Positions 25,634 to 34,340 of a DNA stretch of 64,000 nucleotides are shown in pieces. Source of the stretch: Nostoc favosum CHAB5714 (GTDB lineage: Bacteria; Cyanobacteriota; Cyanobacteriia; Cyanobacteriales; Nostocaceae). The position numbers and the translations under genes are program-made. The stretch spans positions 221,493-285,492 of the forward strand of contig NZ_JAIVFQ010000001.1 of NCBI RefSeq assembly GCF_020829495.1, in the 5' to 3' direction. How positions within the stretch are numbered: position 1 is the stretch's first letter; each line of letters starts with the position of its first letter. The notes below the pieces were generated by a model, which saw only the letters and a program-made list of their open reading frames with translations, had not been told where the DNA came from and did not search any database.

Positions 25634-25869
25634 GCGATCGCACAGCCATATTTAAGTAATACAGGTAAAATTTATACTATATTTTTGACATTTAACTCCT
25701 GTCCGTGGGTTTAAGTCCCTCGGTTCAATAAAAATTTTGTTTTGTGTTGGGGTTAAATCCCATTACAAAACAAAATTTACGAATTACGTTAGCGACGCGC
25801 AAAGCGATAGCGCAGCGTTAGCGAGTCATCGAGCGTCGGAACGAGCGTCATTACGAATTACGAATTATA

Positions 25870-26010
25870 TCATGTCCGCTTGATTGCTTATTAAACCCGA
25901 AGAACCCCACCCCGCCAAAGCTACCCTTTGTCTCCCCTCCCCGCAAGCTCTTAGGGGTTGGGGGTGGGGTGTAATGACTGTGGTTAGCATAACTAATTAT
26001 GCGGACATGA
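25870..26010. mobile_element. MITE, TCATGTCCGC family, copy 1
   Basis: The 141-bp element has perfect 10-bp ends TCATGTCCGC and GCGGACATGA and is flanked by TA. The interior has AAACCCGAAGAACCCCACCC and GGGGTG-rich parts. A second copy lies at 61731-61873. Confidence 0.85.
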
Positions 26011-26037
26011 TATTATTTAATACGATCGCTTTCCTTC

Positions 26038-26142
26038 GTGACAAATAAACAGTGGGAGAACCGTAAGCGCCTAGATGGTATCGAGAAAGGACTGAAGAAG
26101 ATAGAAGAAGCGCTGACAAAACTATCGTCAGGAGTAGATTGA
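26038..26142 (+). CDS. Very short frame, possible gene remnant
   Basis: A GTG-started 34-residue frame (TNKQWENRKRLDGIEKGLKK, then a helical KIEEALTKLSSGVD tail) looks like protein sequence. It could be a tiny gene or the end of a decayed one. It begins right after the MITE at 25870-26010. Confidence 0.3.
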   Translation: MTNKQWENRKRLDGIEKGLKKIEEALTKLSSGVD

Positions 26143-26207
26143 TATATTGGAACCTTTGCGAAAGTCAGGTTAAAATCGCTAGCAAAGTTCAAATTTGAAG
26201 TGGAACT

Positions 26208-26693
26208 ATGAAAACTGCTGAAAAATTGGCCGCAGCTTGGCTACTGACAATGGGATTCATGTTTGTAACTCTATCAGCGGCAGAGGTATTTAATAAAACG
26301 ACTATGGAAAAATCAATCACGCTATCCTTAGCTTGGGATGGTTCGATTGAGTTCTCAACAACAAATACCCCTGTAATTGATAATACTGCGGTAGAACGTC
26401 TAATTTTTGGTATTCCTACCCTAACACTGGGTACATGGTTAGCATTGGGATTATACCGTCAAAGCCGACAGGAGAAAAAAGCCCTTAATCAACAAGTTAG
26501 CGATCGCCTGCAATCGATTTTTTATAAAATGCTACAAGAAAATCATGGGCGCATAACTGTATTAGGCTTTGCCATGCAGTCACAATTACCCGCAGCCCAT
26601 GCTAGGCAATATTTAGATGAAAAAGCTAAAGACTTCAATGCAAACTTTAAGGTGAACGAAGAAGGGGCTGTATCATATCATTTTGATGTCTAA
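26208..26693 (+). CDS. Conserved hypothetical membrane protein
   Basis: The 161-residue protein has two probable membrane helices: about residues 6-26 (KLAAAWLLTMGFMFVTLSAAEVF) and 66-84 (LIFGIPTLTLGTWLALGLY). A short extracytoplasmic loop joins them. The cytoplasmic tail has a DRLQSIFYKMLQENHGRITVLGFAMQSQLPAAHARQYL segment that resembles a small winged-helix domain. I do not recognise a named family. Confidence 0.75.
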   Translation: MKTAEKLAAAWLLTMGFMFVTLSAAEVFNKTTMEKSITLSLAWDGSIEFSTTNTPVIDNTAVERLIFGIPTLTLGTWLALGLYRQSRQEKKALNQQVSDRLQSIFYKMLQENHGRITVLGFAMQSQLPAAHARQYLDEKAKDFNANFKVNEEGAVSYHFDV

Positions 26694-26746
26694 TTGTCAT
26701 TTGTCCAAAGTCCAATTGTTATTGTTTATGTGAGGTACATCGGTAA

Positions 26747-26767
26747 GGGCACGGCACTGCCGTGCCC
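26747..26767. repeat. Perfect 10-bp hairpin (GGGCACGGCA/TGCCGTGCCC)
   Basis: The arms are separated by one base and flanked by TAA and CTA. It lies 54 bases past the preceding stop codon and resembles the other gene-end hairpins. Confidence 0.6.
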
Positions 26768-26916
26768 CTACACCTGGCGATATAATGTTGTACCGCATCT
26801 GAATGGGAACCGCTATAAGTTGACACCAATGAGCAATGCTGTGCCCTTACGAAAGATGTGGTTTCTAAACTTGATCTATATTTGCTATTTCTTGTCAATG
26901 CGTAAGTCCTAAATAA

Positions 26917-27050
26917 TAGCCCTTTCAATGTGGTGAAATTTAGAACGAGAATTGGTTATTTCAACCTTCAAAAAGCCCAAAATCTGAGCGGAGGATTCAA
27001 GACGGTAGCACTGAAACAACGTATCTTCGTTGGCCACCTTGAAAGGGCTA
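26917..27050. mobile_element. MITE with 17-bp ends and 11-bp target duplication
   Basis: TAGCCCTTTCAATGTGG (26917-26933) is complementary, with one mismatch, to CCACCTTGAAAGGGCTA (27034-27050). GTCCTAAATAA flanks both sides (26906-26916 and 27051-27061). The 134-bp element is non-coding. An 11-bp duplication points to an IS4-type transposase. Confidence 0.85.
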
Positions 27051-27087
27051 GTCCTAAATAAGTTATGCTGCAAAAGTCTCAGGGATT

Positions 27088-27885
27088 ATGATAAGCACAA
27101 AGATAGTATATGTATGTTTATTCCTCTTTTTGATAATTGCTTTGTTTAGCCTTATAGGGAAACCAGTTGAGGTAAATTCCTTCCAAGAAACTCAACAGCA
27201 GACAATCAGAGTTTTATTTATTGGCAACAGCTATACCTATGTCAATGACCTTCCTTGGTTGACACAACAGTTGGCTGAGTCGGCAAAAGAAACTAGAACG
27301 CTCGAAACTGAAATGGTTGTGGTCGGTGGAGCTACCCTTAAAAGCCACTGGAAAGGTGGTAAAGCACTCAAGCTATTGAAAGCGAAACGATGGGATTACG
27401 TAGTACTTCAAGAGCAAAGTACCTTACCGATTACCAATCCCAAGGAAATGTACAAGTACGCCAGTCTGTTTGATGCCGAAATCAAGCGAGTAAATTCCCA
27501 AACAGTATTCTACTTGACTTGGGCAAAGCAAAATCAACCAGAAACGCAACAGATATTGACCGATTCATACATGACAATTGCTAGAGAATTGAAAGCCAAA
27601 GTTGCACCTGTTGGAATAGCTTGGCAAAAAGTTCAGGAAGCTAATCCGAAATTGAACCTTTATAGTCCGGATCAAAGCCACCCTAGTCCTATAGGCTCAT
27701 ACGTAGCAGCATGTGTATTTTATACAATATTTTACCAGCATAGTGCGGTAGGATTAAGTCGTCGTATATACAGTAGCCAGTTTAGTACCCCACAAGAGGG
27801 CAACAGACTTGAATTGGAAAGTTTAAGTGAAACAGATGCTGAAATAATTGAAAATTTGGTTGAGTACATCGTCAGAAAGATTTGA
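27088..27885 (+). CDS. SGNH-hydrolase-like exported protein
   Basis: The 265-residue protein has an N-terminal signal anchor (VYVCLFLFLIIALFSLIG). It then shows SGNH-type blocks: FIGNSYTYVNDL with the candidate nucleophile serine, VVGGATLKSHW, WDYVVLQEQST, and a C-terminal DQSHPSPIGSYVAA supplying Asp and His. It resembles the DUF4886/SGNH group. The substrate is unknown; esterase activity outside the membrane is likely. Confidence 0.8.
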   Translation: MISTKIVYVCLFLFLIIALFSLIGKPVEVNSFQETQQQTIRVLFIGNSYTYVNDLPWLTQQLAESAKETRTLETEMVVVGGATLKSHWKGGKALKLLKAKRWDYVVLQEQSTLPITNPKEMYKYASLFDAEIKRVNSQTVFYLTWAKQNQPETQQILTDSYMTIARELKAKVAPVGIAWQKVQEANPKLNLYSPDQSHPSPIGSYVAACVFYTIFYQHSAVGLSRRIYSSQFSTPQEGNRLELESLSETDAEIIENLVEYIVRKI

Positions 27886-27972
27886 TGAAGCTGGTGTAAT
27901 CTGGCGTGATTACCACGTTAGTTTTTTTGGGTATGTGGGTAGTATAAATTACCGAAAAAACTAATTTGGCAG

Positions 27973-28674
27973 ATGGCAATGTTCAAAACTAAATTATCAC
28001 AATCCCATGCTTTGGGGGAATTTTACACCTTGAGGTTAATGCATCGCCATATTGGGGCGATCGCAGTTTTAATTTTAATTAGCTTACTGAGTTCATTGAG
28101 TGGAACACCAGTTAACCATACCATCTCTAACTGCTGGGAAGGCTTTCTCTGGGGATTGGCAGATCCAGTAATTGGCTTGGATTGTTTAGTTGGTATTGTT
28201 GCTATTGGCTTACTCTCATCTGTGTTTGTTCGTGGTGCTGCGATCGCTGGATGTTTTGTCTTAGCAACAGTTTTGGGGATTGTGATTCATTTATTTCAGC
28301 TAAATTTACCAGGCATAGAAATAGCGATGCCAACGGCGGGCGCAGCCATCGCCATTTCTACCATCGTTTTTGGTACTATGCTGATGCTGCCAAATCAACC
28401 AAACTTTATAGTACTTGCTCTGGTGGGTGTCAGTGCTGGTTTATTTCAGGGTTACGCTGATGCTGAATCTATTATTGGGGCAGGAATGATGCCATTAATT
28501 GCCTATATACTAGGCATGACCTTAACTCTGTTTGCGGTTGCCATGAGTGCTAGGGAAATTGGTAGTGCGATGGGTATGGGAGAAATAGACCAAATTTTAC
28601 CCTGGAAAATTAGCATTGCTGGCTTCGCTTTTTGTGCGATCGGCATCGTGTTTTTGAGGAATTCGATAATCTAA
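27973..28674 (+). CDS. HupE/UreJ-like membrane protein with altered metal motif
   Basis: The 233-residue protein has about six membrane helices and the overall pattern of HupE/UreJ nickel or cobalt permeases. The family motif HPxxGxDH is here DPVIGLDC (residues 64-71), so both histidines are gone. A 29-bp dispersed repeat (28324-28352) sits in frame and adds about nine residues (MPTAGAAIA) between EIA and IST. Both points make metal transport uncertain. Confidence 0.7.
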   Translation: MAMFKTKLSQSHALGEFYTLRLMHRHIGAIAVLILISLLSSLSGTPVNHTISNCWEGFLWGLADPVIGLDCLVGIVAIGLLSSVFVRGAAIAGCFVLATVLGIVIHLFQLNLPGIEIAMPTAGAAIAISTIVFGTMLMLPNQPNFIVLALVGVSAGLFQGYADAESIIGAGMMPLIAYILGMTLTLFAVAMSAREIGSAMGMGEIDQILPWKISIAGFAFCAIGIVFLRNSII

Positions 28675-28710
28675 ATAAAATATTTCAATTCAGTGGAATA
28701 CATTCATTTG

Positions 28711-28740
28711 TGGGGGCGTACACTTAGCTGTACGCCCCCA
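28711..28740 (+). terminator. 12-bp hairpin after the HupE-like gene
   Basis: TGGGGGCGTACA and TGTACGCCCCCA pair perfectly around CTTAGC, 36 bases after the stop. There is no T tract. Confidence 0.5.
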
Positions 28741-28829
28741 CTACGTCTTCAGACTGAAAATTGTCCAGCAAGCAAGTAGCACAGGGTTTTAGTGATTGAC
28801 ACTCTCCTGGCCTTTAGGCGAGGAGATTC

Positions 28830-30245
28830 TTAAGACTTTGCAATCTTAATATCCTGTTTGCACAGGTTCCCAAACTCACCACGTTTGCTCTTAGAGTGTG
28901 GTGATACCTTTTGGGCGTTTAGCTGTTTAACAGCAAGTTTCGCAGAGTCCCCGCGTACTATTTCCAAACCTCTATCCCTAATTGTTTTTGCAGCACCAAT
29001 ATCAGCGTGTTCGTGATATCCACATTCTGCACAAATGAACTTTTCACCATCACGATTAGACTTATCAATATGCCCACAATTTCTACATTTAAGGCTAGAG
29101 TGCAAAGTGTTGATCTTAATTACAACTTTTCCTTGCTTTACAGCGAGATACTCAATCTTCAAAATCAACTCAGCCCAGCTTGCATCAGAGATAGCCCGAT
29201 TTAAACCCTTCTTTCTTGATTGTCCATTTTTTAAAAATCTTCCAGTTGTTTCATCAGTTTTTACCTGACAACGCTTCAGCATCCCAGTAATATTTAAATC
29301 TTCTAAAGCAATAGCATCAACATTCCTAGACACTATCTTATTAGCTACACGCCACTGGTATGCTGTTCTTTTATCTACAATCTTCTTATGAAAAAGTCCT
29401 AACTTGTTGGCTGCTTTTTTACGATTTTTACTACCTTTTACTTTTCTGCTAACTCGCCTCTGCCTGATTTTCAGAGTGCGTTTCGCTTTTTTGTTAGTTG
29501 AGAATTTAGGATTATCAATTTGATACCTATCCGACAAGTGAACAAGTTTGGTTATTCCTAAGTCACAACCAAGGACAGACTCAACCTCATTCAATGGTTT
29601 TGGTATGTAATCTGGAATGCTTTTATCTTCGATTCTGATTGAGACATACCAACCATCCTGACGTTTACGAAGCGTAGCAGCTTTGATGGTAAATCCATTC
29701 GGTATTGAGCGGGAGTTAAAAAAACGCATCCATCCTAACTTAGGAAGATAGATTTTACTCCCCTGAACTTTGACACCCATCTGGTAAGTAAAGGACGTAA
29801 AATTACTTCGGTTTTTAAACTTGGGAAACCCTCTACCCTCAAAGAAGTTTTTGTAGGCAGCATCAAGACGTTTTACGTTTTGTTGTAGCACTGTAGAGTC
29901 AATTTGACTAAACCAAGGTGCACGTTTCTTTAACTCTGGTAATGCCGTTATTTGTATATCTCCGGCGCTACGCCGTGGGTTTTTAAGTTTGCCATCCTTG
30001 TCGGTTTTAGCATCCTTCCAAGGTTCTCCGCTTGCCCCATTTCTGCTAACAAAACAAGTCAGTGGACAGGCTTCTGCCCTGGTTCTGATATCGCAAAAAT
30101 CCCCTTGAATGAATTGCTGATTATATTGGGTTATTCTATCAGCTAAACTCCAGTTGTAAGTAGAGCGGAGCATATCTACCCATCCACTCATTAAGTTCTC
30201 CTGAGTGACGTTAGGACGGAGCTTAAAATAAAAATTTGTTAGCAA
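28830..30245 (-). CDS. tnpB: TnpB-family RNA-guided nuclease/transposon protein
   Basis: The 471-residue protein has the TnpB architecture: an N-terminal helical/OrfB_HTH part, a RuvC-like domain with catalytic acidic residues in GCDLGITKL, IALEDLNITGM and HADIGAAKTI, and a zinc ribbon CRNCGHIDKSNRD...CAECGYHEHAD. TnpB proteins are RNA-guided DNA endonucleases using a guide from the element's right end. All three acidic residues and four cysteines are present, so it may be active. An Arg/Pro/Gly segment (NPRRSAGD) is probably repeat-derived. Confidence 0.93.
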   Translation of the reverse strand: MLTNFYFKLRPNVTQENLMSGWVDMLRSTYNWSLADRITQYNQQFIQGDFCDIRTRAEACPLTCFVSRNGASGEPWKDAKTDKDGKLKNPRRSAGDIQITALPELKKRAPWFSQIDSTVLQQNVKRLDAAYKNFFEGRGFPKFKNRSNFTSFTYQMGVKVQGSKIYLPKLGWMRFFNSRSIPNGFTIKAATLRKRQDGWYVSIRIEDKSIPDYIPKPLNEVESVLGCDLGITKLVHLSDRYQIDNPKFSTNKKAKRTLKIRQRRVSRKVKGSKNRKKAANKLGLFHKKIVDKRTAYQWRVANKIVSRNVDAIALEDLNITGMLKRCQVKTDETTGRFLKNGQSRKKGLNRAISDASWAELILKIEYLAVKQGKVVIKINTLHSSLKCRNCGHIDKSNRDGEKFICAECGYHEHADIGAAKTIRDRGLEIVRGDSAKLAVKQLNAQKVSPHSKSKRGEFGNLCKQDIKIAKS

Positions 30246-30326
30246 ATACTATCACCTCCTTTTGTTGATTGATTTATTTGAATATACACTATATACATAC
30301 AAAACACAATCAGTAATTACAGAAGT

Positions 30327-30733
30327 ATGGGAAGTTTTTCTCCAGATGAATATAGACATGAAGGAAACGCTATATCACTACTCAACTACCACTTTGTTTT
30401 TATCCCCAAGCGCAGGAAGAAAGTGTTAGTAGATGCAATAGCAGAAAGACTACAGGAAATTATCTGTGAGGTTTGCTTTTGAGTTTAGGTGGAAAATTGT
30501 TGCAATGGAAATCATGCCTGACCATGTTCACTTATTTTTGAATGTGAAACCAACAGACAACCCGTCCCAAATCATGAACAGAATTAAAGGACGGGCTTCT
30601 CATCATTTAAAGATTAGAGTTTCCAGAATTGCTTAAACTTCCGACTCTGTGGACACCCAGCTATTTTGTTTCCACTGCCGGGAATATTTCTACTAAAAAT
30701 GTAATAGAGTATATAGCGCACCAAAAAGATTAA
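30327..30733 (+). pseudogene. tnpA: IS200-type TnpA transposase, frameshifted
   Basis: Pieces of a Y1 transposase occur in shifting frames: an N-terminus with LLNYHFVFIPKRRKKVL, then IVAMEIMPDHVHLFL (the HUH motif), NRIKGRASHHLK, and SYFVSTAGNISTKNVIEYIAHQKD containing the candidate tyrosine. Stops and frameshifts near 30470 and 30615 break the frame. Mobility would need TnpA from elsewhere. Confidence 0.85.
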
Positions 30734-30887
30734 ATCAGAACACCCTTCAGGGTGTTATTAGCTTTCATCAAGAGCCTGAAGTACGAAATACGCAACTGCG
30801 TTGCTGTTTCTCAGGGGTTTTCAGCATTTCCCTTATAAGCTGATGCACCTCTGCGCTAATCTAGAGGCTATATCTCAAAAAAAGCTT

Positions 30888-31451
30888 ATGACATCTGAAG
30901 AAATTGCGGCTACGCTAACAGAATTATTTGGCACATCGGCTGTTGGTACGAGCGCTCCTGGATCGTGGCAAGTAGACACTTCAGCTTTTCGGCTGTTGGT
31001 GCTGCTTTCCGAAGATAATACTTGGTTGCGAGTTTTACTACCTATTGTGCCTATCCAAGAAGCCCAACCATTTTTAGGACAGTTCCTAGAAGCCAACTTT
31101 GATGACACTCAGGAAGTACGTTACGCTTTATCTGAAGGGGTAATTTGGGGAGTATTTCAACATAACAGTAGCACTTTAGTGGGTGCAGATTTGTCCAATG
31201 CAATCAACCGACTTGTATCTCTCCATCAGGCTGGATTAGATAATGTCTTTAATCGACTAATTGAAAGCCGTATCCGGCAAATTATTCAGGCAGCAAAACA
31301 GCAAGGGCAATCTCTACAAGCTACTATGCAAAGCTTGGAACGCTTTTACGCAGAAGGAGTGATGGGCGATATAAATCAAAGCTCAGAGGCGCGAGAAGAA
31401 GTTCTAGCTGCTTGGCGGCGTCAGTTAGAACGTTTATGGAATGAGGGTTGA
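30888..31451 (+). CDS. Conserved cyanobacterial protein (YbjN/chaperone-like fold)
   Basis: From the ATG at 30888 the protein is 187 residues; a longer reading from 30801 would run into the IS end and is less likely. It contains WQVDTSAFRLLVLLSEDNTWLRVLLPI and GQFLEANFD, resembling small YbjN or type III secretion-chaperone-like proteins. The C-terminal half is helical. The function is unknown. Confidence 0.75.
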   Translation: MTSEEIAATLTELFGTSAVGTSAPGSWQVDTSAFRLLVLLSEDNTWLRVLLPIVPIQEAQPFLGQFLEANFDDTQEVRYALSEGVIWGVFQHNSSTLVGADLSNAINRLVSLHQAGLDNVFNRLIESRIRQIIQAAKQQGQSLQATMQSLERFYAEGVMGDINQSSEAREEVLAAWRRQLERLWNEG

Positions 31452-31524
31452 TTTCAATTTTTAATAAGGATTTATATCCGCGCCACGTTTCCATATAACC
31501 AATTTACAGATATATCTATTTATC

Positions 31525-31911
31525 ATGGATATCATTGAAATCCTCAAAGAAGACTACCAAAGATTCCCAGTAAATCAAACTTACAGCATTTACGCTCCAG
31601 ACGTTTATTTTCAAGATCCACTAAATAAATTTCGTGGCGTTAAACGTTACAAACAGATGATTAATTTCATCGAGACTGTGTTTTTAAATCCCAAAATGGA
31701 CTTACATAACATTCAACGTTTAGGAGACACAATAAAAACTGAGTGGACACTCAGTTGGAATACTCCTCTCCCCTGGAAGCCACGAATCTCTATTCCTGGT
31801 TGGAGTGAATTAGGTATTAACTCTGATGGTTTGATTGTCTCCCATGTCGATTATTGGAATTGTTCACGCTTAGATGTGGTGAAGCAGCATTTATTTGCTG
31901 CAAAAATGTAA
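31525..31911 (+). CDS. DUF2358 family protein
   Basis: The 128-residue protein matches DUF2358, an NTF2-like family found in cyanobacteria and plants: LKEDYQRFPVNQTYSIYAPDVYFQDPLNKFRG, then WTLSWNTPLPWKPRISIPGWSEL. The function is unknown. It is followed by a perfect hairpin at 31978. Confidence 0.85.
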   Translation: MDIIEILKEDYQRFPVNQTYSIYAPDVYFQDPLNKFRGVKRYKQMINFIETVFLNPKMDLHNIQRLGDTIKTEWTLSWNTPLPWKPRISIPGWSELGINSDGLIVSHVDYWNCSRLDVVKQHLFAAKM

Positions 31912-31977
31912 ACAATTAAGGCTTGCTCTAATTCGCTCCTTACAGCCTTTTTCATCTATTTGAATCACAATTTTCTG

Positions 31978-32007
31978 TAGGGTAGCACAGCTAACTGTGC
32001 TACCCTA
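31978..32007 (+). terminator. Perfect 13-bp hairpin after the DUF2358 gene
   Basis: TAGGGTAGCACAG and CTGTGCTACCCTA pair around CTAA, 66 bases after the stop. There is no T tract. Confidence 0.55.
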
Positions 32008-32236
32008 TACTATGGCTTAATTACCTAAAAATTGTTGTAAAAAGGAGGGTTAGGCAAAATCAAGTCTTAACCCAAGCGTAGTTTTCTTAAGTAGAAATAC
32101 TCTCTCTAACGCTAGCTTTTTTCCATCTTGAAAGTGTACCTCGCACATGGACTGCTAATGACAAGCCCGGAGTTTCAGAGTCTCCGGCTTTGCGCTATGC
32201 GTCTACGCACTTCCATCAGAAGCCATTATGATGAAT

Positions 32237-32404
32237 ATCGCAACATTCATCATCAACATCACGATATTCATCATCAACGTCACGATATTCATCATCAACA
32301 TCGTGATATTCATCATCAACATCGTGATATTCATCATCAACATCGTGATATTCATCATCAACATCGTGATATTCATAATCAACATCGCAACATTCATCAC
32401 TAAC
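32237..32404. repeat. 21-bp tandem array, eight copies
   Basis: Eight head-to-tail copies of ATCGTGATATTCATCATC plus AAC, with few variants. The array is the main content of the 660-base gap between the DUF2358 gene and the next coding region. Open frames on both strands arise only from the 21-bp periodicity. Confidence 0.95.
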
Positions 32405-32572
32405 ATTAAAGCAATCGTCCAAAAAAGTAGGTGCAATATCGTAATTAAGAGAAATTACTTATATTTAAGTATTAGTTTTATAACAAATAAAATTATTCAC
32501 GAATTTTACTGAAGCAGAAAACAGCTTTACTAAGTCAAACTAGCTCTATAACCCTCTCTAACGAATATATAT

Positions 32573-32968
32573 ATGCCCCGTCCAAAACGTACATCCCGGA
32601 TTCTAGAAAAAGCTGAATTGAGATCCGCTGGACTGAAAGCAATAGATTCAAACATGGATTTTGGCGATAATTGCGATTTGCAAAATCTGACTAAATCAAT
32701 TGAGCAGTTACGCACTATGCTTGATGCTTATAACCTCGCTCTAGCTATGATTGACTCTTCAAAAACTAAAATTGATGAGATGGAAAAAACCTTGAGCAAT
32801 CTTACAGATAAGATGGTCAGAGGCGTTGCTTTTAAGTATGGCAAAAACAGCAGCGAATATGAGATGGCGGGTGGTATTCGTGATAGCGAACGTGTCCGCA
32901 AAAGCAGGTTAAGCCGCCTGAAAGCTGGTGCAGGAGAAGTATCAGATGAGAATGCTAAAACCGCCTAG
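32573..32968 (+). CDS. Conserved hypothetical protein
   Basis: The 131-residue protein starts MPRPKRTSRILEKAELR, has a central helix likely to form a coiled coil (LNLALAMIDSSKTKIDEMEKTL-like region, residues about 45-75), and a conserved-looking FKYGKNSSEYEMAGGIRDSERVR near the C-terminus. I recognise no named domain. The ATG follows an AT-rich spacer with no strong ribosome site. Confidence 0.65.
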   Translation: MPRPKRTSRILEKAELRSAGLKAIDSNMDFGDNCDLQNLTKSIEQLRTMLDAYNLALAMIDSSKTKIDEMEKTLSNLTDKMVRGVAFKYGKNSSEYEMAGGIRDSERVRKSRLSRLKAGAGEVSDENAKTA

Positions 32969-33309
32969 TACACCACGGCGCAAGGCAGAAAGCAGAGGCG
33001 AAGTAAGCTTTTAGCAAGGGACATGGAGAATGAACAAACGCTACTTGTTTATTAAAAGTATTTGTTGTTGACTACTGCGCTCGCAATTTATTCTATTCGC
33101 TGATGCTCTTTAATAAGCAAGGTTTGTATACAGTTAATATCATGCAATACCATGCATATTATCTTATGCATTTTGTAGTATAGTCTCATTTTTGGTGATG
33201 TCGAAAATGTTGCAATCTGCGAGTTTCAACAATTTTGCTTGTCTAATTTCTAATTAGACCTTATAGTAATACGGTGTTTTTCCTGACAATTTCTCGGCAG
33301 ATTTTTACC
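32969..33309. other. Intergenic region, nothing recognised
   Basis: The region is AT-rich and contains a CATGCAATACCATGCATATT stretch near 33143 with small palindromes. No gene is seen. It presumably holds the promoter of the exported protein at 33310. Confidence 0.4.
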
Positions 33310-34062
33310 ATGATTTATTCTCACAAATTGCAGAAGTATTTGGCAGCTTTCTCTTTATCTGTAGTATTAGTAGCTGATTTAGTAATCACACAAAAAGCTC
33401 CTCCAGCTTTTGCCCAGACGGTAAATTCATCTATCGGTAATGGTGTAACATTCAGTTGCAATGATAGTGAAGCGACTATCATTGCTAAAAATGGCCCCAG
33501 AGTAGTTTATGGAAGTACAGCCATTTACATTGGTTATCAGCAAGTCTCATCTAATAACAAAAACCCTGTGACAATCCGTTTCAATAGTGGTATCAAATCA
33601 TGGTGTAGAACTGATTACGAAACAACGAATGACGACGGTACAGGTTACGGATTATATTGGGATGGGGGCAATGTTTTATATGGCGTTTACTCCTCCACTG
33701 GTAGTCAGACTGGTAATGATTTTCGCCGCTTTGCAACTGGGCGTTGGTTGTCTAGCTATGGTAGCGGAGGCGGGCCAAAAGTCGCAGTTATAGCCCGGAT
33801 TAATCCAGCCAATGGCGAGGTTGACTATGCCACATTTTTAACTGCCAAAAAGGCGGATAATGGACAAACGAACTCTTTAGTTGTCCAAAATCTATCATGG
33901 AATGGGACAAATTTGACTGTGCAGGCAAAGTCATGGTGGACTCCTCGTGGCGCTAATACAAATTCCATGACTTGCACTGGTTCATCACCTTATCAATACA
34001 CAGCAGTATTTACTGGCGATTTAACAAAGGTAAACTCGGCTTCAGCTCCTACCTGTAGTTAA
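33310..34062 (+). CDS. Exported hypothetical protein
   Basis: From the ATG at 33310 the protein has 250 residues; a GTG at 33274 would add twelve. A signal peptide (YLAAFSLSVVLVADLVI to AFAQT) is followed by a beta-rich domain with GNGVTFSCNDSEATIIAKNGPRVVYG and many Gly/Ser/Thr/Asn residues. Cysteines at the beginning and end (TFSCN, SMTCTG, PTCS) may form disulfides. No family is recognised; it is likely periplasmic or secreted. Confidence 0.7.
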   Translation: MIYSHKLQKYLAAFSLSVVLVADLVITQKAPPAFAQTVNSSIGNGVTFSCNDSEATIIAKNGPRVVYGSTAIYIGYQQVSSNNKNPVTIRFNSGIKSWCRTDYETTNDDGTGYGLYWDGGNVLYGVYSSTGSQTGNDFRRFATGRWLSSYGSGGGPKVAVIARINPANGEVDYATFLTAKKADNGQTNSLVVQNLSWNGTNLTVQAKSWWTPRGANTNSMTCTGSSPYQYTAVFTGDLTKVNSASAPTCS

Positions 34063-34079
34063 AGGGTAATGATTCAGCT

Positions 34080-34260
34080 ATCAAACCGCAACGCGAAAGT
34101 CATTAGTCCAAGAGAACCTACCCCGTCAGAGAACATGGTTTGAATTATAACGGTTCTCGACAAGCGTGAAGTACAATTTTGACCTCACTTCCATTCCTCT
34201 CTCCTAAAAGGAGAGAGGCTTTGAATTTTTCCCCCTTCCCGCTTCGGGAAGGGGGCTAGG
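34080..34260. repeat. Dispersed element plus two hairpins
   Basis: CAAACCGCAACGCG followed by TCATTAGTCCAAGAGA and ending CATGGTTTGAA (34081-34144) resembles the segment at 52376-52456. CCTCTCTCCTAAAAGGAGAGAGG (34195-34217) and CCCCCTTCCCGCTTCGGGAA (from 34231) form perfect hairpins downstream of two convergent genes. Confidence 0.65.
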
Positions 34261-34340
34261 GGGTTAGGTCTATTTGCATACCCGTACCTCACCGGATTGA
34301 AACCGCCCACTTTCTTTTGCCAATGACTAATGACTAATGA

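Larger units (their letters stand above)
28797..30778 (-). mobile_element. IS200/IS605-family element (tnpB intact, tnpA decayed)
   Basis: Divergent tnpB (minus) and tnpA (plus) lie between two subterminal hairpins: CTCCTGGCCT/AGGCGAGGAG near 28803-28824 and ACACCCTTCAGGGTGT near 30741-30757. These fit the hairpin ends that TnpA recognises in this family. Exact ends are approximate because the family makes no target duplication. Confidence 0.8.

Noticed and set aside
26694..26912. 72-residue protein after the gene at 26208
   Set aside because: It crosses a palindromic dispersed repeat and has no conserved features; codon pattern looks non-coding.
30801..30887. Longer N-terminus for the protein starting at 30888
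   Set aside because: The extension lies at the IS605 end and lacks family character; the ATG at 30888 is the better start.
32128..32512. His/Gln/Asp-rich or Ile/Met-rich repeat proteins
   Set aside because: Frames of the 21-bp array on both strands; no translation signals.
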